64,000 nt of DNA from positions 682,001 to 746,000 of the forward strand of contig NZ_LT906465.1 of assembly GCF_900187185.1 (NCBI RefSeq), given 5' to 3'. Position 1 is the first letter of the stretch; each line of letters begins with the position of its first letter. The notes under the pieces are model-generated. The model had not been told where the DNA came from, made no database searches, and worked only from the letters and a program-made list of their open reading frames with translations. The position numbers were made by a program, and so were the translations under genes. This stretch comes from Chryseobacterium taklimakanense (lineage in GTDB: Bacteria; Bacteroidota; Bacteroidia; Flavobacteriales; Weeksellaceae). Shown in pieces: positions 8,497-16,865 of the stretch.

Positions 8497-9907
8497 ACTA
8501 ACCAATAACCGCAGTGAAAATTACAGACAGATTTTTACGCTTTTTACCGAAGAACTCTGGGAAAACCAAAAAACCGGTTACCCAAAATCCGTACAGCAGT
8601 TTTTCAAAGGTAAGAAAAATGAAGTTTTTTCTTTGATTGAAGGTGATTCAGTGAATTATCTGGTTGGATTGGGAAAAAGTAATTTCAAAAATTTCGAAAT
8701 TCAGCAGGTTGCGGCCAAGTTTTCAAACTCACATCAAAAAACCTTTCAGGATACGGCAACCAAAATTTCGGCAGAATTCGTGGGTGAACATCAGTTGGAG
8801 GAATTCATTAAAGGCCTGTTTCTAGGTTCGTATAAATATCCTTTCAATAAAGAGCATCCTTTTTGGCGTGAAAATTTTGAACTGCATACCGAATCTTTTT
8901 ACCAGAATAAACTTGACGAAATTTCTGAAACTGTTCAGGCGCTTTGCAACGGACAGTTTGCTGCGATGGACTGGCTCAATAAACCCGCCAACGCAAAAGA
9001 TGTTTACCAGATCAGCGAATTCCTGAAAAATTTAGCTCAGGAAAAAAATCTTAAGTACACCGCCTTCAACCGGAAACAGTGTGAAGAACTGGGGCTTGGT
9101 GCATTTCTCTCCGTCAATCAGGGCAGCGGAAAAGAAGCCGCCTTCACGATCTTAGAATATAAAGCTGCTGCTGAAAATGACAAAACCATTGGACTGGTCG
9201 GCAAATGTGTCCTGTTCGATACTGGTGGAATTTCCCTTAAAAATCCCGACAATATGCATTATATGAAGTCGGATCTTGGTGGTGCAACAGCGGTAATCGG
9301 GACACTGATCGCAGCGGCTGAAATGAAACTGCCGCTGAATATTGTGGCAGTTTTACCCATTACGGATAACGCGATCTCGCGGGATGCCTTCACGCCGAGT
9401 GACGTTTTCACAGCGTATAACGGTAAAACCATTGAAGTGCTGAACACCGATGCTGAGGGCAGAATGACTTTGGCGGACGGGCTTTCATACCTTTCAAAAA
9501 ATTACAAAACCGATGTGCTGATCGACCTGGCAACGCTTACAGGAAGTGCGGTGAGAATGTTCGGTGATACTTGCGGTGCCCTTTTCTCAAATAATGAAGA
9601 ATTAAAAAACCAACTTCTGAAATCGGGCGACGAAACCAACCAGAGGCTTTGGAATCTACCCCTTTGGGACATTTGGAAGGACGATATCAGCTCGGATGTG
9701 GCAGATTTTAAGAATATTTCAATGAAATCTGTGGGCGACTGTATCGTCGCTGCAAAATTTCTTGAGCATTTTATTGAAGGTCACCAAAACTGGGCACATC
9801 TCGATATTGCCGGCGTAGCCTTTGGTAATGTGAATTATGCTAAAGAAAAAGCCGCCACGGGTTACGGCGTGCAGCTGCTTTTAAATTTCATTAAAAATTA
9901 TTTTTAA
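8489..9907 (+). CDS. M17 family leucyl aminopeptidase
   Basis: A 472-residue cytosolic two-metal aminopeptidase of the PepA/LAP family, which removes N-terminal residues from peptides. The variable N-terminal half precedes a conserved C-terminal catalytic domain. There, KCVLFDTGGISLK (about 240-252) supplies a metal-binding Lys and Asp, YMKSDLGGA continues the site, and the hallmark NTDAEGRMTLADGL (about 318-331) carries the remaining metal ligands and catalytic Arg. It overlaps the upstream esterase by 8 bp and ends 143 bp before the first ATP-grasp gene. Beside peptide-bond-forming enzymes it may trim or recycle the product, but M17 enzymes are also general housekeeping peptidases. Confidence 0.92.
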   Translation: MIKLTNNRSENYRQIFTLFTEELWENQKTGYPKSVQQFFKGKKNEVFSLIEGDSVNYLVGLGKSNFKNFEIQQVAAKFSNSHQKTFQDTATKISAEFVGEHQLEEFIKGLFLGSYKYPFNKEHPFWRENFELHTESFYQNKLDEISETVQALCNGQFAAMDWLNKPANAKDVYQISEFLKNLAQEKNLKYTAFNRKQCEELGLGAFLSVNQGSGKEAAFTILEYKAAAENDKTIGLVGKCVLFDTGGISLKNPDNMHYMKSDLGGATAVIGTLIAAAEMKLPLNIVAVLPITDNAISRDAFTPSDVFTAYNGKTIEVLNTDAEGRMTLADGLSYLSKNYKTDVLIDLATLTGSAVRMFGDTCGALFSNNEELKNQLLKSGDETNQRLWNLPLWDIWKDDISSDVADFKNISMKSVGDCIVAAKFLEHFIEGHQNWAHLDIAGVAFGNVNYAKEKAATGYGVQLLLNFIKNYF

Positions 9908-10050
9908 AAATTAGATTAATTAAAATTTTCTCCTTATAATTGATTGAAAATCCTAGAAAACGAAAGGTTTGTTCATTTTTTGATACAGGTGATTAAAAAA
10001 ATAGCACTTTTCTTTTCTGAAATTACACCAACACACCAAAATCAGTTAAT

Positions 10051-11262
10051 ATGGAGGCCAAAATTATAGTGTGCCTTGCCAGTTATTTCAAGGGATACGA
10101 ATTTATGGATGAGATGCACCGGCTGGGGAACCGCGTCATCCTGCTAACGTCAGATAATCTAAAAGACAAAAACTGGCCGCACCACGCGCTGGAAGATATT
10201 TTTTTCATGGCTGAAGAGCGGCCGTCCGTGTGGAATCTTTCCGATATGGTAAAGGGTTTCTCTTATCTTATGCAAAACCGTAAAGTCGATGCAGTGGTCG
10301 CGCTTGATGATTACGATGTGGAAAAAGCCGCGCTGCTCCGCGAGACGTTCAGGATTCCCGGAATGGGGCAAACCGCACACCGTTATTTCCGGGATAAGTT
10401 GGCGATGCGCCAGATGGCGAAACTGAACCACATCGATGTTCCTGAATTTTCCGCGATTTTCAATAATGAAGAAGTAAATGATTTCGTGGAAAAAGTTCCT
10501 GCACCTTGGGTACTGAAACCGCGCTCCGAGGCTTCTGCGACAGGCATTAAAAAAATCAGTAATAAAGACGATCTGTGGGAAATTATCAACTCTCTTGGCG
10601 ATGAAAGGCATAAATATCTGCTTGAAAGCTTTAAACCTGGTGATGTTTACCATGTGGACAGCCTGACATATAAAAACAAAGTCGTTTTCACTTCCGCATC
10701 AAAATATCTGGCTCCGCCAATGCAGATTTCGCACGAGGGCGGTATATTCCGTTCCATAACCCTGGGCACTGATTCTGAAGAATTTAAAGCTTTGAAAGAC
10801 GCCAATGCTAAAGTGCTGAAGGATTTCGGACTGGCAAACGGTGCTACGCACACCGAATTCATCCGCGGAAAAGACGACGGAAAGCTATATTTCCTGGAAA
10901 CCTCCTCCAGAGTTGGCGGCGCACATATTCCCGAAATGGTGGAAGCTGCCACCGGAATAAATCTATGGAAAGAGTGGGCAAAGATTGAAGATTCTTTGCT
11001 GAAAAATGCTGATTACGAGATCGCAGAACCAACCGCATTATATTCCGGATTAATCATCGCCCTCACTAAAAATCAGTTTCCTGATTATACTGAGTTTGAA
11101 TGTAATGAAGTAGTGAGATTCCTCCCAATTGATTATCACGTGGGCATTGTATATAAATCCAAGAGTGAAAATACCGTCCGGGAAAAACTGGATGAAGCTG
11201 CTGAAAAAATTAATGATCACTTACTAAATATCCTGCCACCGAAAGACCAACTGGGTTCTTGA
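10051..11262 (+). CDS. ATP-grasp ligase 1 (carbamoyl-phosphate-synthase/biotin-carboxylase-like fold)
   Basis: A 403-residue ATP-grasp enzyme; this fold activates a carboxylate as acyl-phosphate for attack by an amine or thiol. The N-terminal Rossmann-like preATP domain covers about 1-110. The ATP-grasp core has PWVLKPRSEASATGIKKI (about 151-168), the hinge YLLESFKPGDVYHVDS, and metal-binding LYFLETSSRVGGAHIPEM near 277-294. Its substrate cannot be read from sequence. It is the first of three different ATP-grasp enzymes within 6.7 kb, along with a GCS2 ligase and a glutamine amidotransferase. It shares only the core motifs with the other two, so they are not recent duplicates. Confidence 0.9.
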   Translation: MEAKIIVCLASYFKGYEFMDEMHRLGNRVILLTSDNLKDKNWPHHALEDIFFMAEERPSVWNLSDMVKGFSYLMQNRKVDAVVALDDYDVEKAALLRETFRIPGMGQTAHRYFRDKLAMRQMAKLNHIDVPEFSAIFNNEEVNDFVEKVPAPWVLKPRSEASATGIKKISNKDDLWEIINSLGDERHKYLLESFKPGDVYHVDSLTYKNKVVFTSASKYLAPPMQISHEGGIFRSITLGTDSEEFKALKDANAKVLKDFGLANGATHTEFIRGKDDGKLYFLETSSRVGGAHIPEMVEAATGINLWKEWAKIEDSLLKNADYEIAEPTALYSGLIIALTKNQFPDYTEFECNEVVRFLPIDYHVGIVYKSKSENTVREKLDEAAEKINDHLLNILPPKDQLGS

Positions 11263-11335
11263 AAAACTATTAGTAGTGAGTAAGTAGCAATATTAATTGC
11301 TCCAACGTTCAACAACCATTTCAAAAAAAAAACTT

Positions 11336-12049
11336 ATGCCGCGCATCGAACATACAGATTTTTACTCTCACATTCTGGGAATAAGCGTTCCCGTCGAAAT
11401 TACCGGACATTACGGCTATCCGGTTCTGATGTTTCCTACTTCTCAGGGATCATATACGCAGAACCATGATTTTAAGCTGAATGAGAGCATCAGCTGGTTC
11501 ACCAATGAGGGAAGACTTAAACTCTATAATGTACAGACCATCGATAAACTGAGCCTTTACAATAAAAATATTCACCCCGCTGAAAGGATCCGCAACTACG
11601 AGCTTTTTGTTCAGTTTCTGGTTAAAGAATATGTGCCTTATCTGCAGAAGCAACACCAGACACATCGTATCGCGATTGCGGGCGCAAGTTTCGGAGGTTA
11701 TCACTCCGCAAATTTCGCATTCAGGTTTCCGGATTTGGTTTCCCATCTGTTCTGTCTTTCCGGAGCGTTTGATATCCGTAGTTTTATGGATGGTTACAGC
11801 GATGATCTGGTGTACTTCAACTGCCCGAGAGAATTTGTGAAAAATGATGAAGCATGGAAATACAGGCACATGCACATCGTGCTCAGCACCTCCGATCAGG
11901 ATATCTGTCTTGGTCCAACTCAGGAAATGGCAGCGATTTTAAGTGAGAAAAGCATCGACCACTGGTACGACGAAAGAAAATGGATATCTCACGACTGGCC
12001 GCTTTGGCGAATGGTATTTCCGAATTTTGTGGGTCGGTTTTTTGGATGA
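11336..12049 (+). CDS. Alpha/beta-hydrolase, putative esterase of the amidoligase cluster
   Basis: A 237-residue single-domain hydrolase. The nucleophile elbow is GASFGGYHSA (about 116-125). A likely catalytic Asp lies in STSDQDICLG, and the His in ISHDWPLWR near the C-terminus, completing a Ser-Asp-His triad. I use the ATG at 11336-11338. The frame can be read from 11297, but homology to putative esterases begins at MPRIEHTDFY and the upstream codons look like untranslated A-rich leader. It sits between two ATP-grasp genes, so a role in releasing or proofreading an ester/thioester intermediate, or in trimming the product, is a reasonable guess only. Confidence 0.85.
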   Translation: MPRIEHTDFYSHILGISVPVEITGHYGYPVLMFPTSQGSYTQNHDFKLNESISWFTNEGRLKLYNVQTIDKLSLYNKNIHPAERIRNYELFVQFLVKEYVPYLQKQHQTHRIAIAGASFGGYHSANFAFRFPDLVSHLFCLSGAFDIRSFMDGYSDDLVYFNCPREFVKNDEAWKYRHMHIVLSTSDQDICLGPTQEMAAILSEKSIDHWYDERKWISHDWPLWRMVFPNFVGRFFG

Positions 12050-12134
12050 AATAATTTGGTTTGAAACGGTGTGATGCATTTTCAAAAGTCGATTGTGCCT
12101 TTCAAATATAATTTATTTAAAACTTTAATAACTA

Positions 12135-12332
12135 ATGGGATTTTACAGTAAAGCCAATACCGAACAGGAGCTTGAAGAAGTAAAAACCAGATCTGAAAAA
12201 TTAAGTATAAAAATTAAAAACTTCGTACAATATTTAAAAAAAAGATTGAATTCAAAGGAAGTAAATATAAAAAAATCGGAAGAGGATAAACCATCAGACC
12301 CCTTCAAACAAAATCAAACAAAATCAAACTAA
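12135..12332 (+). CDS. Small Lys/Glu-rich protein inside the amidoligase cluster, unknown function
   Basis: A 65-residue protein with no family I recognise. It is very polar, with 13 Lys and 8 Glu and no Cys. Residues about 9-40 form a likely charged amphipathic helix, and the tail from about 48 is disordered and ends FKQNQTKSN. There is no signal peptide. The tail is encoded by a short direct repeat of CAAACAAAAT. It ends 8 bp before the second ATP-grasp gene, so the two are probably translated from one message. Possible roles are a peptide substrate or carrier for the ligases, a small subunit, or simply a cytoplasmic protein. The ATG at 12135 is clear, and composition resembles its neighbours. 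Confidence 0.65.
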   Translation: MGFYSKANTEQELEEVKTRSEKLSIKIKNFVQYLKKRLNSKEVNIKKSEEDKPSDPFKQNQTKSN

Positions 12333-12340
12333 ATAATAAT

Positions 12341-13291
12341 ATGAAAAAAATAGGAATTCTTTTCGGTATGGAAGATACCTTTCCTTGGGCATTTATCGAC
12401 AGAGTAAATGAGCTGGGAAACGGCGAAATTATTGCAGAACCTGTCTCTATCGACAAGCTTGAGCAGGGCGCAGATTACGGTTACGCTGTGATTGTTGACA
12501 GAATCTCACAAGACGTACCGTTTTACAGGGCTTATCTTAAAAATGCTGCGGTCAGCGGCACTTATGTCATCAACAATCCGTTTTGGTGGAGCGCTGACGA
12601 AAAATTCTTTAATAATGCGTTAATGACCAAACTGGGTGTCCCGCTTCCAAAAACCGTTCTTCTGCCATCATATCAAAGGCCGGAAAATACGCAGGAGACA
12701 TCCTTCAGAAATATGAAATTCCCGCTCGACTGGGATTATATTTTCGGTTATGTCGGCTTTCCGTGCTATATGAAACCGCACGACGGAGGCGGTTGGAGAA
12801 ATGTTTACCGCTGCGAAAATCCTCAGGATTTATGGGATAAACTTAGTGAAACCGGCGAACTGGTGATGATGGTGCAGGAGGAAATTGTTTTTGAAGATTA
12901 CTACCGCGTTTACTGTCTCGGCAGGAAATATGTCCACATTATGCCTTATGAGCCGCGCAATCCTCATCATCTGAGATATGCCACAACCCATCAAACGGCC
13001 GGCAAAGCACGGGAAAAACTTCTAAAACAGATTGAAGATCTCACCCTGAAGATGAATAAAGCATTGGGCTATGATTTCAATACAGTAGAATTTGCCGTGC
13101 GGGACGGTATCCCTTATGCTATCGACTTCTGCAATCCGGCTCCTGATGCAGACCGCAATTCTGTGGGCGAAGAAAATTTTGCATGGATCGTGGAACATTC
13201 TGCAAAATTCGCTATTGAAAAAGCGAGGGAATACAAACCTGGAAAACCAAATATTCCGTGGGGAACTTTTGTAAGAGATTCAGTTAAATAA
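12341..13291 (+). CDS. ATP-grasp ligase 2
   Basis: A 316-residue ATP-grasp enzyme starting MKKIGILFGMEDTFPWAFI. The preATP domain is residues about 1-95. The core carries PCYMKPHDGGGWRNVYR (about 144-160), an ATP-binding Lys followed by a glycine loop. MVQEEIVFEDYYRVYCLG follows as hinge and substrate strand, and VEFAVRDGIPYAIDFCNPAPD near 249-269 holds the Mg-binding acid and Asn. The family is that of uncharacterised peptide/amide ligases; substrate unknown. It lies 8 bp after the small Lys/Glu-rich gene and 44 bp before the GCS2 ligase, as in an operon. Confidence 0.9.
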   Translation: MKKIGILFGMEDTFPWAFIDRVNELGNGEIIAEPVSIDKLEQGADYGYAVIVDRISQDVPFYRAYLKNAAVSGTYVINNPFWWSADEKFFNNALMTKLGVPLPKTVLLPSYQRPENTQETSFRNMKFPLDWDYIFGYVGFPCYMKPHDGGGWRNVYRCENPQDLWDKLSETGELVMMVQEEIVFEDYYRVYCLGRKYVHIMPYEPRNPHHLRYATTHQTAGKAREKLLKQIEDLTLKMNKALGYDFNTVEFAVRDGIPYAIDFCNPAPDADRNSVGEENFAWIVEHSAKFAIEKAREYKPGKPNIPWGTFVRDSVK

Positions 13292-13335
13292 GGACTGCAA
13301 CACTGCCCGTACTTCAATTTTAAAAACACAAAACT

Positions 13336-14439
13336 ATGCACCGATTCACCATTGGCGTGGAAGAAGAATACCAGATCATCGATGCGGAGAGCCGCGATCT
13401 GGTTTCCCACGTCTCCAAGATCATCGAAGGGGGAAAAGCGACGCTTGAAGAGCACCTGAAACACGAGATGCACGAATCCGTGGTGGAGATGGAGACCGGC
13501 ATCTGCCAGAACATCAAGCAAGCCAAAGAAGAACTTTACAGCCTGAGAAAAAGGCTCATAAAAATCGCTCATGAACAGAACCTCCGCGTTTCCGGGGGCG
13601 GTACACACCCATTTTCACAATGGCGCACGAACAAAATAACCTCCGCCGACCGCTATGATAAAATTGTGGACGATATGGGTGATGTTGCAAGGGGAAATCT
13701 CATTTTTGGACTTCACGTACACATTGGCATTCCGAATCGTGAAGAAGGCATTAAAATCCAGAATGTGATGCGTTATTTTCTTCCGCATATTTATGCGCTT
13801 TCCACCAATTCGCCGTTTTGGATTGGGAGAAATACGGGTTTTAAGTCATACCGCCAGCAGGTGTTCGCAAAATTCCCCCGAACGGGGATCCCAAGCTACT
13901 TCTCCAGTGTTTCAGAATTTGATGAATATATCAACCTTATGATCAAAACGGGAACCATTGACAATGCCAAAAAAATCTGGTGGGATCTGCGTGTACATCC
14001 CTTCTACCCGACCATAGAATTCAGAATATGCGATATGCCGCTGCGGATTGATGAGACCGTTTGTTTAGCAGCTATTATGCAGGCTTTAACCGCAAAAATT
14101 TATAAGCTACACCAACAAAACATCACATTCAGAAGCTATCGCCGGCTGATGATTACAGAAAATAAATGGCGCGCAGCCAAAAAGGGCATCCAGTCAGAGC
14201 TGATTGATTTTGGCAAAGAAGAATCCGTACCGTTTATAGATTTGCTCAGGGAACTTCTGCTCTTCATCGATGACGTGGTTGATGAACTCGAGAGCCGCGA
14301 CGAGATCAATTACGTTTGGGAAATCATCAGGCGAGGAACCGGTGCTGATCGCCAGCTGCAGGTTTTCAACGACACACGCGATCTGCGCAGTGTGGTGGAT
14401 TATATGATTGCCGAAACCGAGTATGGAATTACGGAATAA
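13336..14439 (+). CDS. Carboxylate-amine ligase, GCS2/YbdK family (glutamate-cysteine ligase 2)
   Basis: A 367-residue enzyme of the glutamine-synthetase-like GCS2 family (E. coli YbdK, 372 aa), which joins a carboxylate, often the glutamate gamma-carboxyl, to an amine using ATP. The metal-binding motif GVEEEYQIID is at residues 7-16. EMHESVVEMETGIC (about 43-56), SGGGTHPFSQW and the strand LHVHIGIPN complete the active site. The native amine acceptor is unknown; YbdK has weak glutamate-cysteine ligase activity. No gshB is visible, so glutathione synthesis is not the obvious reading. Among ATP-grasp and amidotransferase genes it more likely makes one amide bond of a shared product. Confidence 0.92.
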   Translation: MHRFTIGVEEEYQIIDAESRDLVSHVSKIIEGGKATLEEHLKHEMHESVVEMETGICQNIKQAKEELYSLRKRLIKIAHEQNLRVSGGGTHPFSQWRTNKITSADRYDKIVDDMGDVARGNLIFGLHVHIGIPNREEGIKIQNVMRYFLPHIYALSTNSPFWIGRNTGFKSYRQQVFAKFPRTGIPSYFSSVSEFDEYINLMIKTGTIDNAKKIWWDLRVHPFYPTIEFRICDMPLRIDETVCLAAIMQALTAKIYKLHQQNITFRSYRRLMITENKWRAAKKGIQSELIDFGKEESVPFIDLLRELLLFIDDVVDELESRDEINYVWEIIRRGTGADRQLQVFNDTRDLRSVVDYMIAETEYGITE

Positions 14440-14464
14440 AGCGGTTGTTAGATAGTGATGGTGT

Positions 14465-14625
14465 TTAGGGGTTTGGTGGTTTAGTGGTTTAGTGGTTTAG
14501 TGGTTGAGTAATTTAGTGGTTTAGTGGTTTAGTGGTTTAGTGGTTTAGTAATTTAGTGGTTGAGTGGTTGAGTGGTTGAGTAATTTAGTGGTTTGGTAAC
14601 TTATTGGTTTAATGTTTAATAATTT
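14465..14625. repeat. Tandem 8-bp repeat (TTTAGTGG unit) between the GCS2 and amidotransferase genes
   Basis: About 20 degenerate head-to-tail copies of GTGGTTTA, with variants GTGGTTGA and GTAATTTA. They fill most of the 264-bp gap between the two genes. The same unit recurs at 48940-49020. No ORF runs through it. It ends shortly before the promoter of the amidotransferase gene. Confidence 0.85.
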
Positions 14626-14667
14626 ATCAATTGAGCATTGGATATTGACATTGAACATTGAAGCTTA

Positions 14668-14699
14668 AATCCGCCCCCAACATTTTTTTTCTAATTTTG
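14668..14699 (+). promoter_or_regulatory. Promoter of the class I amidotransferase gene
   Basis: A TTG element at 14668-14670, a 21-nt spacer and TAATTTTG at 14692-14699 match the Bacteroidetes promoter. The box ends 4 nt before the ATG at 14704, so the transcript is probably leaderless and the last two cluster genes may be expressed separately from the first five. Confidence 0.6.
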
Positions 14700-14703
14700 C
14701 CAC

Positions 14704-15540
14704 ATGAATAAAATAAGACTTGCCCTGCTCGATATGAATAATAACCATATCAATCAGGGAATGAGAAATATAACAGAGATTTCCTACGCGTTCAGAGAAC
14801 AGTCGCCGGCAGAACTGGAGGTGAAAATTTTTGATGTGAGGTTCAGAAATGAAGTTCCACAAATTGAGGATTTTGACATTTTTATATCCTCTGGCGGCCC
14901 TGGAAATCCGCATCGTGAAGGCTATGAATGGGAACAGAAATTTGCCGATTTTTTAGATGGAATCTGGAATCACAACAAAAATTCTGAACAGAAGAAGTAT
15001 CTGTTCCTTATTTGCCACTCATTTCAGCTGGCAAGCATCCACTGGAAACTGGGAAATATCTGCAAGAGGAAATCGTACTCTTTCGGTGTAATGCCGGTGC
15101 ACAAAACCGACGAAGGTGAAAGCGATATTTTGCTAAAAAATCTTCCCGATCCCTTCTACGCCGTAGATTCCCGTGCTTATCAGTTAATCGAACCCAATTT
15201 AAAATTAATGGATGAGTTGGGAATGAAAATCATGGTGTTAGAAAAAGTCCGTCCGCATATTCAGTTGGAAAGGGCCGTGATGGCGATTCGTTTTTCAGAT
15301 GAAATCTTTGGAACGCAATTTCATCCCGAAGCCGATCCCGAAGGCATGATGAAAAACCTTGAAGATGACACCAACCGTGCAGCCATGATTAAAAATTATG
15401 GTGTTGAAAAATACCTGGAAACAATCGACCGGCTGAATGACGATGATAAAATCTTGCTGACACAGAAAGAAATATTGCCAACCTTTCTGAAAAATGCTGC
15501 TGATCAGGTTATGCAGTTCCGTTTGCAAACTCAGGATTAA
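14704..15540 (+). CDS. Class I glutamine amidotransferase (GATase1/GMP-synthase-like)
   Basis: A 278-residue triad amidotransferase that hydrolyses glutamine and delivers ammonia to a partner synthetase. The nucleophile is the Cys in FLICHSFQLA (about residue 103). The catalytic His and Glu are in GTQFHPEADPE (about 203-213), and SSGGPGNPHREG near 63-74 forms the oxyanion region. The long C-terminal tail (after 215) is unusual for a stand-alone GATase1. No GMP synthetase follows. The natural partner is the ATP-grasp-like protein 30 bp downstream, suggesting that an activated carboxylate is amidated (inference). Confidence 0.88.
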   Translation: MNKIRLALLDMNNNHINQGMRNITEISYAFREQSPAELEVKIFDVRFRNEVPQIEDFDIFISSGGPGNPHREGYEWEQKFADFLDGIWNHNKNSEQKKYLFLICHSFQLASIHWKLGNICKRKSYSFGVMPVHKTDEGESDILLKNLPDPFYAVDSRAYQLIEPNLKLMDELGMKIMVLEKVRPHIQLERAVMAIRFSDEIFGTQFHPEADPEGMMKNLEDDTNRAAMIKNYGVEKYLETIDRLNDDDKILLTQKEILPTFLKNAADQVMQFRLQTQD

Positions 15541-15570
15541 AGTTTTTTTATTTATTTTTAAAACAAAGAA

Positions 15571-16755
15571 ATGATTTCCAAATACAGAGAACAGTTTAAC
15601 CGCGAATTTTCGGCTGAAAAGTATGCTCGGTTTCAGAATATTCTGGCAGAAAAGGCCGGCATGCCTGCAGATTTCAGGATTTCTGAAAGCCCTGTTTTTC
15701 TTTCAAACGATTTTAAAAATAAATTAATTGCAGCCTGCGAAAGCATCATTCAGCAAATAAAGGAAATGCCGGATGAAGAGCTGCAAAAGGCTGTTCCGGA
15801 TCACTGCAGAGTGCCTGGCGACACAAAAAAACCTCATTTTCTGGCTATAGATTTTGGAATCTGCAAAAACAATAAAGACGAAATAGAGCCACAACTGATT
15901 GAACTACAGGGATTCCCTTCTCTGTTTTCATTTCAAGAAGCGTGTGAAGAGACGCTTATAGAGGTTTTCCCTTTCTGTAAAGACTTGAAAACTTCAATGC
16001 CCAAAACGGAATATATTGATTATTTGAGGGAAGTGATCGTGGGCGATGAAAATCCCGAAAATGTTATCTTACTCGAGATTTATCCCGAAAAGCAAAAAAC
16101 AAAAGTTGATTTTGCATTAACTGAAAAATACCTTGGCATAAAGACCGTTTGCCTCACCAAAATTAAAAAAGAAGGTAAAAAACTTTTTTATGAAAATGAG
16201 GGCAAGCTGATCCCTGTAAACCGGATTTACAACCGTGTCATTTTCGATGAGCTTGAAAATCTGCCGGATGTGAAACCGGGTTTTGATTTCCGCGACGAAA
16301 TCGATGCAGAATGGGTTACACACCCGAACTGGTTTTTTAAAATCTCAAAATTCATACTTCCAAAGCTTAAGCACCATTACATTCCAAAAAGCTATTTCCT
16401 GAAGGACTTTCCTCAAGATGAAAAACTTGAAGAATACGTTTTGAAGCCTCTGTTTTCATTTGCAGGAAGCGGTATAAATCTGAATCCGACGAAGCAGGAC
16501 ATTGACCGGATTTCTGACAAAGAACATTACATCATGCAGCGTAAGGTCAGCTATGAACCGCTTTTCAAAGACATTAACGGTGAATTTTCAAAAGCGGAAA
16601 TCAGGATGCTGTATTTATGGAAAGAAAATGAAGAACATCCTATGCTGATGGATAACATTGTGAGGATGACCAAGGTAGAAATGGCAAATGTGGATTTCAA
16701 TAAAAAAGATGCAATCTGGATCGGGAGCTCCATGGCATTCTTTGTAGAGGACTGA
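15571..16755 (+). CDS. ATP-grasp ligase 3, divergent
   Basis: A 394-residue protein without clear named homologues. The C-terminal half shows ATP-grasp features: EYVLKPLFSFAGSGINL (about 289-305, ATP-binding Lys and glycine loop), the hinge strand HYIMQRKVSYEPL, then AEIRMLYLW and DNIVRMTKVEM, which resemble the metal-binding strands. The N-terminal half (about 1-200) is unlike ligases 1 and 2 and contains HFLAIDFGIC and PQLIELQGFPSLF. It starts 30 bp after the amidotransferase, so they probably share a transcript. The expected reaction is ATP-dependent activation of an unknown carboxylate. The ATP-grasp assignment rests on motifs and needs a profile or structure match. Confidence 0.72.
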   Translation: MISKYREQFNREFSAEKYARFQNILAEKAGMPADFRISESPVFLSNDFKNKLIAACESIIQQIKEMPDEELQKAVPDHCRVPGDTKKPHFLAIDFGICKNNKDEIEPQLIELQGFPSLFSFQEACEETLIEVFPFCKDLKTSMPKTEYIDYLREVIVGDENPENVILLEIYPEKQKTKVDFALTEKYLGIKTVCLTKIKKEGKKLFYENEGKLIPVNRIYNRVIFDELENLPDVKPGFDFRDEIDAEWVTHPNWFFKISKFILPKLKHHYIPKSYFLKDFPQDEKLEEYVLKPLFSFAGSGINLNPTKQDIDRISDKEHYIMQRKVSYEPLFKDINGEFSKAEIRMLYLWKENEEHPMLMDNIVRMTKVEMANVDFNKKDAIWIGSSMAFFVED

Positions 16756-16853
16756 TCACTTTTCTCTTTGTAACCTTCACCCCTTCTTAAAAAAAACTTA
16801 GTTCGGCAGCCACAGTTCTTGCGCAAAAGCGAAGGATTATTACATTTTAACCT

Positions 16854-16861
16854 TACTTTTG
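16854..16861 (+). promoter_or_regulatory. -7 box of the FUSC gene (leaderless geometry)
   Basis: TACTTTTG, then TAAT, then the GTG start at 16866. The box and 4-nt gap support the GTG as the real start. Confidence 0.55.
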
Positions 16862-16865
16862 TAAT

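Noticed and set aside
13336-14439. Glutathione biosynthesis (gshA)
   Set aside because: No gshB in the window, and neighbours are other amide ligases; the GCS2/YbdK family is broader than gshA.
14704-15540. GMP synthase (guaA)
   Set aside because: Only the amidotransferase domain is present; no ATP-pyrophosphatase or dimerisation domain.
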